Shown here one piece after another: positions 26,963-35,017 of a DNA stretch of 64,000 nt (the first letter of the stretch is position 1; each line of letters starts with the position of its first letter). The notes under the pieces are model-generated. The model was not told the DNA's origin and searched no databases. It worked only from the letters and a program-made list of their open reading frames with translations. Made by a program: the position numbers and the translations under genes. This DNA is from Streptomyces sp. NBC_01262 (GTDB lineage Bacteria > Actinomycetota > Actinomycetes > Streptomycetales > Streptomycetaceae), in assembly GCF_036226365.1 (NCBI RefSeq), contig NZ_CP108462.1, positions 6,480,501 to 6,544,500 of the forward strand, in the 5' to 3' direction.

Positions 26963-28261
26963 ATGCGCTTCGCTTCCAGCCGCGCTCGCCTCGGCAAGGC
27001 CGCATGGGCGGCATGCGGGATTACGGTACTGCTCGCTTCGTCAGCGGCAGCCGGTTCCGGTGCCGCCGGAGCCGAGCCGCGTTCCTCCGGGAGGGCCGCG
27101 CCAGGGGGCTCGGTCATCACGGTGAAGGCCGCCGAGATCGGCGCGCCCGGCAATCCCTCGGTGGGCGTTGTTCCGTTCAAGGATGCCGTTTACCGGTCAT
27201 GCGCTGCTGCCCCGCAGTCATCGGCCGGGTGCCTGATGGTCGGCGGCGTCAGCTATCCGTACGGAATCGGGCAGGTCGAGGTCACTGTCGAACAGTGGGT
27301 GGCGTTCCTGAACACTGTCGATCCCCGGGGTCGCGATCGTCATGGCCTCTACGACGGGACCGAGAGCTCCTCGGCGTGGCCGAAGTACGGCCAGATCAAC
27401 TTTTCCGCCGGTGCCGGCAACGGCCGCCACTACTCGGTGGCGTATCCCGAATGGGCGGCCAAGCCGTACGGTTTCGCGAACTTCTTGAGGGCGGCCCGCT
27501 TCGTCAACTCGCTCTACAACGGTCGGCTGATCTCCCGGCAGGCCGGCAGCGAGGGCCCCTTCAGGTATGTCACCTACGAGGTCGAGCTGTCGGCGCGGAC
27601 CGAGCGCGGGATGTACGATCTCGCCCGGCCGGATGCGACCCGCGCCCATGGTTCCGGCTTCGTCGTGCCGAGCCAGGACGAGTGGATCAAGGCGGCCTAC
27701 TACGACCCGCACGGCGGCGGCACCTTCTCCTACTGGAAGTACCCGACCAACCCCGGGGTCTTCGGTGACGGCAATGCGACTGCCCCCGGCCCCACGGTCC
27801 TGAACCCCACCACCGGTGACGTCACCAACGCGGCGACCCAGCCACTGGCCTCCTACCATGCATCCGGCCTCCCGGCGCCGAGTTGGTGCCCGGGGCAGCT
27901 GCAGCCCGACGCCTGCAGCACCCTCAACCCCCTCGGCCTGGACCCCAGCACCTACGTCCAGCTCTACCAGGGCAGCCTCAGCACAGTGGGCCAGGCAAGG
28001 ACCCGCTCGCCGTGGGGCACCCTTGACCAGGGCGGCAACGCGGTCGAGTGGACCGACACGATCACCGCACCCCCGTCCGGACGGGACTTCGGACGGGTCT
28101 GGCGGCGACTGCACGGCGGCGTCTCCAACGCGCCCGCCTTCCAGATGTGGCCCTCGGCGGTCGGACTCCAGCCGCAGGACAACGTGTTCTACAACCACAC
28201 ATATCCGTGGCTGGGCATCCGGATCGGCGTGATCGGCGACCTGAAGCCCAGTAAGCCCTGA
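26963..28261 (+). CDS. Secreted SUMF1/formylglycine-generating-enzyme-fold protein lacking catalytic cysteines
   Basis: This is a 432-residue exported protein with a basic N-terminus and hydrophobic leader (AAWAACGITVLLASSAAAGS). The rest has the SUMF1 C-type-lectin-like fold: IGQVEVTVEQWVAFLNTVDP near the start, FVVPSQDEWIKAAYYDPHG in the middle, LDQGGNAVEWTDT, then RLHGG and the final GIRIGVIGDL. In true formylglycine-generating enzymes the C-terminal block carries two catalytic Cys; here it reads VSNAPAFQMWPSAVGLQP, with none, so it is probably a ligand-binding or structural protein. ATG 26963 has GAAGAGGA upstream; ATG 26942 is the alternative. The gene is flanked by direct repeats of the neighbouring gene's 3' end. 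Confidence 0.8.
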   Translation: MRFASSRARLGKAAWAACGITVLLASSAAAGSGAAGAEPRSSGRAAPGGSVITVKAAEIGAPGNPSVGVVPFKDAVYRSCAAAPQSSAGCLMVGGVSYPYGIGQVEVTVEQWVAFLNTVDPRGRDRHGLYDGTESSSAWPKYGQINFSAGAGNGRHYSVAYPEWAAKPYGFANFLRAARFVNSLYNGRLISRQAGSEGPFRYVTYEVELSARTERGMYDLARPDATRAHGSGFVVPSQDEWIKAAYYDPHGGGTFSYWKYPTNPGVFGDGNATAPGPTVLNPTTGDVTNAATQPLASYHASGLPAPSWCPGQLQPDACSTLNPLGLDPSTYVQLYQGSLSTVGQARTRSPWGTLDQGGNAVEWTDTITAPPSGRDFGRVWRRLHGGVSNAPAFQMWPSAVGLQPQDNVFYNHTYPWLGIRIGVIGDLKPSKP

Positions 28262-28582
28262 CTGGCGCTTCGAGATGGAGCAGCTGGTAGTGGCCGTCGG
28301 CGGTGCTGCCGGTGTCGCTCTCGGTGCCCCGGCCCTGGGACTCCCTGTACAGGGTGCGGCCGCCGCCTCGATGCTGGTGATAGCGCGGGGTGTGCTTGTG
28401 CAACGCATCGCCGCCCACTGGCCCAGAATATTTCGCCGGTCTCCGCTTCGTAGGTTCCTGCGTTTATGCAGGTCAGCACAGCGTTCAGCCGTTCATACCT
28501 GCCTGATATCCGGGCCTTCGTGTTGCTGAACCCAAGCTGACGCAGGTGTAAAACATCACACATAGCGACAGAAGAACAAAAA
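28262..28582. other. Gene-free stretch after the SUMF1-like gene
   Basis: I see no gene here. It contains the right copy of the 31-bp repeat (28494-28524). A short minus-strand open frame (ending HYQLLHLEAP) might be a gene remnant, but I cannot identify it. Confidence 0.4.
28494..28524 (+). repeat. Right copy of the 31-bp direct repeat (decayed HNH 3' end)
   Basis: 27 of 31 bases match 26398-26428. The 9-mer CAGCCGTTC directly before it (28486-28494) also occurs in the HNH gene at 26357-26365, as if about 33 bp had been lost. The T tract of the original terminator is broken here. Confidence 0.6.
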
Positions 28583-28629
28583 AGGGCCCCGGGCCGACCG
28601 CCCCCCTGCAGCGGTCGGTCCGGGGCCCT
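28583..28629 (-). terminator. Strong terminator of the PadR-ABC-FtsX operon
   Basis: 19-bp stem (28583-28601 with 28611-28629, one G-T pair). On the minus strand it is followed by TTTTTTGTTC. It lies 11 bp beyond the FtsX-type gene stop. Confidence 0.9.
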
Positions 28630-28640
28630 GAGCTGCGCTG

Positions 28641-30104
28641 TTACTCGTAGCGCAGCTCGGCGGGGTGGACGGTGCGCCGCAGCAGCGGCAGGGACGCGGC
28701 GGTCGCCAGCAGGGCGGCGGCCAGCAGCCCGGCGGCGGTGAGCAGGGGTTCGAGCAGCGGCATCGACTCGCCCCCGGATACGGCGGCCGCCAGCACCGTC
28801 AAGCTGCACAGGGAGGCGACCAGGACCGCCGGCGCGAGCGGCAGCAGCGTCTCCAGCAGCACGACCCGGTTCAGTACGGAGCGCGGCACCCCGGTCGCGG
28901 CCATCGCGGCGAGGGTCCGGCGGCGGGTCATCACCGACTCGGCCGCGCCGACCGCGAGCCCGCTGACGGTCACCCCGAGTGCGATCAGCAGGGCCAGCCC
29001 GATGAGGTCGAGCGCGCCGTGGAAGAAGGCGTCGTCGGCCGGGTTGCGAAAACCCATGCGGTCAGGCCGCTGCATCGCGTTGATGCTTATCCGGCGCACC
29101 CCCATAAAGCCGACCCCGATCAGGGCGGTGAGCAGTACAGCCGCATGCGCACGCGCCCCTGCCCATGGATCGGCCTGCAGCCGCTCCCCGGCGAGCAGCA
29201 GGGCGGGCCGCCGGGAGCGGGCGGCGAGCCGGCCGGACAGCACCGCGAGACCGGCGGTGCCGAAGAGCAGCCCCACCACGACCAGGGCGATGGTGACCAC
29301 GGCCAGCGCCAGGAACATCCCGTACGTATAGCCCGGGGTGTTGCCCACACCCATGCCCACGATGGCCAGGAAACCGCCGGTCCCGGCGATCAGCGCCAGC
29401 GGGGCGAGCGACCACAGCGCCACCCGCACCCGCCCCGGCCGGGGCGCCGGCCGCCTGCCGCGGCGCACGAGCCCCATGGGATCCACCTCGACGCGGCGCA
29501 GCGACAGGCGTGCCCCCAGCGCGGCCAGCAGCGGCACCCCGGCCACCACCACCGCGATCCAGCCCCAGGGCAGGGGGACGTCGGTGGGCCAGGTCAGCAC
29601 CTTGCGTCCGTGCTGGGCCGCGCCCAGGACCGCGCGCAGCGCGACGAAGCCCGCGAGCCCGGCCAGCGCTCCGAGGCCGGACACCGTCCCCGTCTCCAGG
29701 GCCGTGATCCGGCGCACCTGGCGCGGCGTGGCTCCGGCCAGCCGGAGGGCGGCCAGCCGCCGTTCCCGGTGCAGCGCCCCGATGCGCGTGCACTGGGCGA
29801 GGAAGGCCAGCACGGGCAGCAGCAGGAGCAGCAGCGCGATCGTCACGCCCGGCCGCAGACCGGGCTCGTTGATCAGGCCGTTGGTGTAGTACGGGTGGTA
29901 GACCATGACGCCCCCGAGGCCGTCCGGCTCGTAGCCGTCGTTGGCATCGATCGCCGTCACGACGAGCGCGGCGAGTACGAAGCCCGTACCGGTCATCGCG
30001 CCCAGCGCGGTCAGCGACAGCCGCCAACGCTCGCTGCGCGGCGAGCCGTTCAGCAGCGACCAGGCGAGCCGGGCGTCCGTGCGCAGGCCGCGCAGGCCGG
30101 TCAT
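28641..30104 (-). CDS. FtsX-like ABC transporter permease
   Basis: This is a 487-residue integral membrane protein with about eight hydrophobic helices, including LTALGAMTGTGFVLAALVV, VTIALLLLLLPVLAFLAQC and a last pair (PLLEPLLTAAGLLAAALLAT). Charged RLAGATPRQVRRITALE and TLAAMAATGVPRSVLNRV are the coupling loops of the FtsX/MacB class. With the ATPase it forms a type-VII (mechanotransmission) exporter or lipid/peptide-response pump; the substrate is unknown. The start (ATG 30104) overlaps the ATPase gene's stop by 4 nt. It is the last gene of a PadR-regulated operon. Confidence 0.9.
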   Translation of the reverse strand: MTGLRGLRTDARLAWSLLNGSPRSERWRLSLTALGAMTGTGFVLAALVVTAIDANDGYEPDGLGGVMVYHPYYTNGLINEPGLRPGVTIALLLLLLPVLAFLAQCTRIGALHRERRLAALRLAGATPRQVRRITALETGTVSGLGALAGLAGFVALRAVLGAAQHGRKVLTWPTDVPLPWGWIAVVVAGVPLLAALGARLSLRRVEVDPMGLVRRGRRPAPRPGRVRVALWSLAPLALIAGTGGFLAIVGMGVGNTPGYTYGMFLALAVVTIALVVVGLLFGTAGLAVLSGRLAARSRRPALLLAGERLQADPWAGARAHAAVLLTALIGVGFMGVRRISINAMQRPDRMGFRNPADDAFFHGALDLIGLALLIALGVTVSGLAVGAAESVMTRRRTLAAMAATGVPRSVLNRVVLLETLLPLAPAVLVASLCSLTVLAAAVSGGESMPLLEPLLTAAGLLAAALLATAASLPLLRRTVHPAELRYE

Positions 30105-30796
30105 GAGGCCACCTGCGCAGACGCCTCGTCCGTCACGACGCCGTCCCGGACCTGCGCCTCGCGGTCCGCGTACGCCGCCACCTGCGCGTCGTGCGTGATC
30201 AGCAGCACGGCGGTCGAGGACTCGCGGGCGGCGTGCACCAGGGCGGTCATCACCTGCTCCCCGGCCAGCGAGTCCAGCGCGCCGGTCGGCTCGTCCGCGA
30301 ACACCGCCCTGGGCCGGGTCACCATGGCCCGGGCCAGCGCCACCCGTTGCGCCTGGCCGCCCGACATCTCACCGGGCCGCAATCCCGCCTGCCCGCGCAC
30401 GCCGAAGCGCTCCAGCCACTCGCCCGCGCCCTCCTGGGCCGCCTTGCGCGAGGCGCCGGCCAGCAGCAGGGGGAGCGCCACGTTGTCGAGGGCGGTCAGC
30501 TCGCCCACGAGCTGCCCGAACTGGAAGACGACGCCGAACTCGCTGCGCCGCAGCTCCGAGCGCCGGGTCTCCGATGCCTGGTCCAGCTGTTCGCCGCCGT
30601 ACCGCACCGAGCCCGAATCCGGCCGGACGATGCCCGAAAGGCAGTGCAGCAAGGTGGATTTGCCGCTGCCGCTGGGCCCGGTGACGGCCAGGATCTCGCC
30701 CGGGTCCAGACGCAGGCTCGCGCCGCGCAGCGCCTGGGTGGCGCCGTACGTCTTCGTGAGATCGAGGGCCTCGATGAGAGGGGTGCTGCGGGTCAT
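30101..30796 (-). CDS. ABC transporter ATP-binding protein (LolD/MacB type)
   Basis: This is a 231-residue ATPase with Walker A GPSGSGKST, a Q-loop at FGVVFQFGQLV, signature MSGGQAQRVALARAM, Walker B AVFADEPTGALDS and the switch His in LLITHDAQVA. It powers the FtsX-type permease. Its start overlaps the padR gene stop (ATGA), so regulator, ATPase and permease are translated as one coupled unit. Confidence 0.94.
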   Translation of the reverse strand: MTRSTPLIEALDLTKTYGATQALRGASLRLDPGEILAVTGPSGSGKSTLLHCLSGIVRPDSGSVRYGGEQLDQASETRRSELRRSEFGVVFQFGQLVGELTALDNVALPLLLAGASRKAAQEGAGEWLERFGVRGQAGLRPGEMSGGQAQRVALARAMVTRPRAVFADEPTGALDSLAGEQVMTALVHAARESSTAVLLITHDAQVAAYADREAQVRDGVVTDEASAQVAS

Positions 30797-31371
30797 GGGG
30801 ACGTGACCTCCTCGGCCAGGGCGCCGAGGCGCTGGGCGGCGTTCTTCATCCAGCGCAGGTCGGCGTCGAGATGGGTGATGGCGTAGTCGGCGGAGAGCAC
30901 CGCCGACAGGGACGCGCCGGGGTCGCTCTTCACCGTGGTGAGTTCGCGCATGCGCGTGAGGTGCGCCGCGCGCTGCGCGCGCAGGTAGGTCTCCGGATCT
31001 CCGGCGCCGCCACCGGTTGCCTCACCGGCCAGCATCGCGACGACGAGCTTTGAGAAGATCTCGTTCGCCGCCGTGACCGGAGCGGGCGGTGCCACCTCCG
31101 AGAGCCACTTGCGCAGCGCCTGCTTCCCGCCCTCGGTGACGCGGTACGTGGTCCGTTCCGGGCCGCCCTCGCTCTGCGTCCCGTCGACCTCGGCGAGGCC
31201 GTCGCGGACCAGGCGCTGCAGCGTTGTGTAGACCTGCCCGTACGCCAGCGGGCGGGCCTGCGGGAAGCGCTCGTCGTGACGGCGCTTCAGGTCGTAGCCG
31301 TGGCCCGGCTCCGAGGCGAGGAGCCCGAGCAGGACGTGTCCGGTGCTCAAGGTCTGTGTCCGTCTTCCCAT
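30793..31371 (-). CDS. PadR-family transcriptional regulator
   Basis: This is a 192-residue repressor. The N-terminal winged helix has STGHVLLGLLASEPGHGYDL, LAYGQVYTTLQRLVRDGLAE and TYRVTEGGKQALRKWL, the PadR signature; the C-terminal half is the helical dimerisation arm. PadR proteins with ABC genes usually repress their own operon and are released by the compound exported. A 30-bp near-perfect palindrome lies 13 bp upstream of its ATG. Confidence 0.92.
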   Translation of the reverse strand: MGRRTQTLSTGHVLLGLLASEPGHGYDLKRRHDERFPQARPLAYGQVYTTLQRLVRDGLAEVDGTQSEGGPERTTYRVTEGGKQALRKWLSEVAPPAPVTAANEIFSKLVVAMLAGEATGGGAGDPETYLRAQRAAHLTRMRELTTVKSDPGASLSAVLSADYAITHLDADLRWMKNAAQRLGALAEEVTSP

Positions 31372-31383
31372 GACAGGCGGTGG

Positions 31384-31413
31384 TATTCACTGAGTACATG
31401 TACTGAGTGAATA
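31384..31413. promoter_or_regulatory. PadR operator candidate: 30-bp near-perfect palindrome
   Basis: TATTCACTGAG-TACATGTA-CTGAGTGAATA: the whole 30 bp is its own reverse complement except for one symmetric pair. The core TACATGTA matches the ATGT/ACAT half-sites typical of PadR. It lies just upstream of the padR start and would cover its promoter. Confidence 0.8.
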
Positions 31414-31454
31414 GTAGGGCGCCTGGAGGGCGGAAGTCCACCGCGGAACGGGAA

Positions 31455-34400
31455 TCAGCCGGCGGCCACGGCGTACGCCGCGACGCAATAGAGCGAGTAG
31501 CCGTACATGGTGCCGCGCTCGATTCCCCGCACGCGCAGGAAGCGGGTGTCCGCGGGCGCGTCCAGGTGGACCGTACGGGCCCCCGGGGCGCCGTCGGAGA
31601 CGGTCGCGGCGGTGTGCCAGGTGAGGCCGTCGGCGGAGGTCCGCACCTCGTAGCGGGAGGCGTACGCGTCCTGCCAGACCAGGTCGACGCGGCCGATCGC
31701 GGCGGGCCGTTCCAGCCGCACCTGGACCCAGGCGCCGTCCTGCGCGGGGGAGGACCAGCGGGTCGAGGCATCCCCGTCGGTGACCGACGAGGCGGGGAAG
31801 CCGGCGGTCTCGTCGGCCGAGGAGACCGCCTGTGCACCGCGGGCCAGGTCGGGCCCGCCGGTGCGCGGGTAGGCGTGCACGGTGACGGTCTGCCGCACCG
31901 TGCGGCCGTCCACCGTGAGGGTGACCGGCACCTCGTACGTCCCCGGGGCGGTGCCCTCGGGCACCGCGACCGTCACCGGCACGGTGAGCGTGCCGCCGCG
32001 CGGCAGGTCCACGGCGCCGGGGGCGGCCGCGGTGACGCCGTCCGGCGCGGCGGCGGTGAGGGTGACACGGGCCGCGTCCGGCGAGGCGTCGGCCAGCTCG
32101 GCGGAGACGGTGGCGGGGTCGCCGCCGACCTCGACGTCGGCCTCGGTGCGGTCCAGGGTCATCCGGGCGGCGGGCCGGTCCGCGTACCAGGGCACGATCT
32201 CGTGCACCGGGGGCGCGTCCGCGGCCGCGTTCCACGTCAGGCGCAGGGCGTCCGCTTTCGCCGCATGCGCAGGCAGCTCGGTCCAGCCGCTGCCCAGCGC
32301 CCCGAGCGACCGCCAGCCCTCGCCGGGTACGCGCACCTCCACCGAGCCCGGCTCGCTCCCGGCACCCGCCGGATCCGTCAGCACCGTCACCGCGTCCAGC
32401 GGGCGGGCCGATCCCAGGGAGACCGTCAGGCCGCCGCCCCGCGGCCGGTACGCCGTCGTCACGTCGCCGTCCGTCGCCGGGGAGGTGTCGGCCGGCCGGT
32501 CATCGGCCTCGTCCGGCGTCGTCACGGCGAACTCCCGCACCGACACCGCGCTCTCCTGCGCCGCCGCCGACCGCAGCCGTACGTAACGGGCCTTCGCGCC
32601 CGCCGGAAGGCTCGCGGCGACCGTCGACTCGTCATGGAACCCGCCGGCCCGCCGCCACCCCGAGCCGTCGCCCGCCGAGTACTCCAGCACCGCGTCGCGC
32701 AGGCGGTCCTGCGCGCCCATCGTCACCCGCACCGCGCGCACCGTCCGCGCCGTGCCCAGGTCCACGCCGAACGCGTCGTTCCTCTGCGGCGGCGCGTCAC
32801 TCGTCCAGGCCGTCGAGTCCTTGCCGTCCGTCATCGCCGCGAGCTGCGTCGAACGCGCCGAACCCAGCGACGACGTCGGCTGCCGGCCGTCCGTGCCCAC
32901 CCCGCTCCACGCGTCCGCCGTCTCCAGCGCCTTGGCCAGGAACGGCGCCAGCACCCCGGCGCCCACCGTCGCCGTGCTGCGCGCGATCCGCTCGCGCGTC
33001 CGCTCCACCGCCAGCCGGTCCCGCCACGCCGCCGTGCCGTCCCCGCGCCGCTGCGCCAGCAGCATGTCGACGGCCCGCCCGCCCGCGCCCCCGTACCGCG
33101 CCAACTGGCTAAGCCAGGGCCGTACTTCCGCGCCGAAGGCGCCGCCGGCCAGCCCGTCGAGGCTCTGCGGCGCGCTCCGCATCGTCGCGAACGCGGCCTT
33201 CAGGCGGTCGGCGGCAGCGGTGAGCCCGGTGGGCGTCCCGTCGTCGTAGGCGGTCCAGAAGTCCTTCAACAGCGGGCGCAGATACGCCGATTCCGTGCCG
33301 CCCAGCGCCGACGACGCGTCATTGCCGGCGAGCGCGCGCAGCGCGGCCCGCGCGCCGGCGTCCTTCCCGGCCAGGTCGTCGATCGCGGCCCGCCAGGACC
33401 CGGCGGGGTCGTACGCGTCCGGATTCCAGGCGTAGTCCGCCGCCGTGAACAGCGGAATCCGCGACGCGGCCGCCTGCTGCATCGCCGCCGCCAGCACCCC
33501 CGACGTCGCCGTGGCCACGGCTGGCTCCCGCCCGCTGTACGGGCCCAGGAAGACGCGGTCCGCGGCGTAGTCGTTGACCGGGTAGTTGTCGAGCGTGAGC
33601 AGCGGATGCCCCAGCGCGGCGCGGGCCCCGGCCACTTGAGCGCCGGTGATCTTCTTCGGCACCACGCCGACCCCGGTCCAGGCGACCGGGACACCGGCGT
33701 TCAGCGCTCCGGCGAGGGCGGTGCGGTACGCGGTCGCGCCGTCCTGGTAGTACTCGGTCGGCAGCACCGACAGCCGCGCCGGGAGGCGCAGATGCCCGGC
33801 CACGGCGTTCACAAGGTCCGCCTGCGCATGCGCCGCCGCCTTCGGGCCGCCGCCGTACGTGTCGGCGTCCTCGTCGCAGTGCCACTCGCTGTAGCTCACG
33901 TCCTGGAACTGCACCTGGAACGCGCGCACGCCCAGTTCCCACATCATGTCCATCTTGCGCAGCAGCGCCTCGCGGTCGTCCTGCGACGAGAAGCACATCG
34001 CCTGGCCCGGTGCCACCGCCCACGCCAGCGTCACGTGATTGCGCCGCGCCCGCTCCGCGAGCGCCCGGAACCGCGAGCGCTGCGCGGCCGGGTACGGATC
34101 CCGCCACTGCTCCTGGCGGTACGGGTCGTCCCCCGGCGCGTACAGGTACTGGTTCTGCTTGGTGCGCCCCAGGAAGTCCAGTTGCGCCAACCGCTGGCTC
34201 TGGCTCCACGGCTCCCCGTAGAAGCTCTCCGCGATCCCCCGGACGGCGGCAGCCGGCCAGTCCCTGACGACGACCCCGGGCAGCCCCTTCGCGGTCACCA
34301 GCTGACGCAGCGTCTGCGCGGCATGGAACAGCCCGTCGTCCCCCGCGCCCGCCAGTGCGACCGTCTCCCCGTCGATTGCCAAGCGGTACCCGCCATCGGG

Positions 34401-34733
34401 CAGATCGACGGTTCCGTCCGCGTAGACCGTGGTCCCCTTGCGGCTGGACGCGGCGGCCTCGACGATGTGGCGGGCACCGGCCTCGCGAAGCGCGGTGCGG
34501 ATCGCTTCCAGCGCGTACGGGTCGGCGTGCGGGCCCGCGACGAGGGTGACGGTTTCCGTCACCGGGGTGAATCCGCCTTGCGCATGCAGGGATTGGGGCC
34601 TCGGCCACACGGACGTGTTCCCGGCCGAGGACACGGCGATCGCGCCGGGCGCGCCCGTGACTGTCCCGCCGATGACGGTGGCTACGAGGGCGGCCGTGCT
34701 TGCTGCTGCGGATCTCATACGGCGGCCGATCAT
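31455..34733 (-). CDS. Secreted GH84-family beta-N-acetylglucosaminidase-like protein with discoidin domains
   Basis: This 1092-residue exported protein has a leader (AAASTAALVATVIGGTVTGA), a GH20b-like N-terminal domain (about 40-155), a GH84 catalytic barrel (about 160-450: WPAAAVRGIAESFYGEPWSQ, RTKQNQYLYAPGDDPYR), a helical domain, two F5/8-type discoidin domains and a NEW3/NPCBM-associated region (VDLPRGGTLTVPVTVAVPEG). GH84 enzymes use two adjacent Asp for substrate-assisted removal of GlcNAc. Here the position reads FQVQFQDVSYSEWH: Gln277-Asp278 instead of Asp-Asp, so activity or specificity may differ. Start ATG 34733 has only a weak RBS; ATG 34718 is possible. Confidence 0.88.
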   Translation of the reverse strand: MIGRRMRSAAASTAALVATVIGGTVTGAPGAIAVSSAGNTSVWPRPQSLHAQGGFTPVTETVTLVAGPHADPYALEAIRTALREAGARHIVEAAASSRKGTTVYADGTVDLPDGGYRLAIDGETVALAGAGDDGLFHAAQTLRQLVTAKGLPGVVVRDWPAAAVRGIAESFYGEPWSQSQRLAQLDFLGRTKQNQYLYAPGDDPYRQEQWRDPYPAAQRSRFRALAERARRNHVTLAWAVAPGQAMCFSSQDDREALLRKMDMMWELGVRAFQVQFQDVSYSEWHCDEDADTYGGGPKAAAHAQADLVNAVAGHLRLPARLSVLPTEYYQDGATAYRTALAGALNAGVPVAWTGVGVVPKKITGAQVAGARAALGHPLLTLDNYPVNDYAADRVFLGPYSGREPAVATATSGVLAAAMQQAAASRIPLFTAADYAWNPDAYDPAGSWRAAIDDLAGKDAGARAALRALAGNDASSALGGTESAYLRPLLKDFWTAYDDGTPTGLTAAADRLKAAFATMRSAPQSLDGLAGGAFGAEVRPWLSQLARYGGAGGRAVDMLLAQRRGDGTAAWRDRLAVERTRERIARSTATVGAGVLAPFLAKALETADAWSGVGTDGRQPTSSLGSARSTQLAAMTDGKDSTAWTSDAPPQRNDAFGVDLGTARTVRAVRVTMGAQDRLRDAVLEYSAGDGSGWRRAGGFHDESTVAASLPAGAKARYVRLRSAAAQESAVSVREFAVTTPDEADDRPADTSPATDGDVTTAYRPRGGGLTVSLGSARPLDAVTVLTDPAGAGSEPGSVEVRVPGEGWRSLGALGSGWTELPAHAAKADALRLTWNAAADAPPVHEIVPWYADRPAARMTLDRTEADVEVGGDPATVSAELADASPDAARVTLTAAAPDGVTAAAPGAVDLPRGGTLTVPVTVAVPEGTAPGTYEVPVTLTVDGRTVRQTVTVHAYPRTGGPDLARGAQAVSSADETAGFPASSVTDGDASTRWSSPAQDGAWVQVRLERPAAIGRVDLVWQDAYASRYEVRTSADGLTWHTAATVSDGAPGARTVHLDAPADTRFLRVRGIERGTMYGYSLYCVAAYAVAAG

Positions 34734-34862
34734 GGGGTGCTAGCCCACCACTTCCTGTTGGGGAGTGTCAATGTGTCACCCTTGCGGGGGATGGGGTGGA
34801 TAACTGCCGGTTGATGCAGCCACAGTGCGGCGCCGTTGCGCCTGCGGCGGGCTTCTCCCCCA

Positions 34863-34975
34863 CCCCGCCCCTTCCCGAAACCGGGCTCTGCCCGGACCCG
34901 CCGGGGCTCCGCCCCCGGGCCCCCGAACGCCCTGCGGGCGTGTCCTCAAACGCCGGACGGGCTGCATTCGCCGCG
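34863..34975. repeat. Dispersed Streptomyces-type intergenic repeat
   Basis: The intergenic GC-rich text includes GGCTCCGCCCCCGGGCCCCC and CCTCAAACGCCGGACGGGCT, phrases that recur between genes across Streptomyces genomes, with several small inverted repeats. The rest of the 284-bp gap between the GH84 and amidase genes shows nothing else. Multi-copy status is from general knowledge, not this window. Confidence 0.6.
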
Positions 34976-35017
34976 TCAGGGACGAGAAGACAGACGGTGC
35001 CGCCGTAGCCTGGCCAG

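Noticed and set aside
31407..34814. Open frame of about 1135 codons on the plus strand opposite the GH84 gene
   Set aside because: GC-biased third positions keep antisense frames open in this DNA; its translation is Arg/Gly/His-rich with no domain, while the minus frame has a leader and clear domains.
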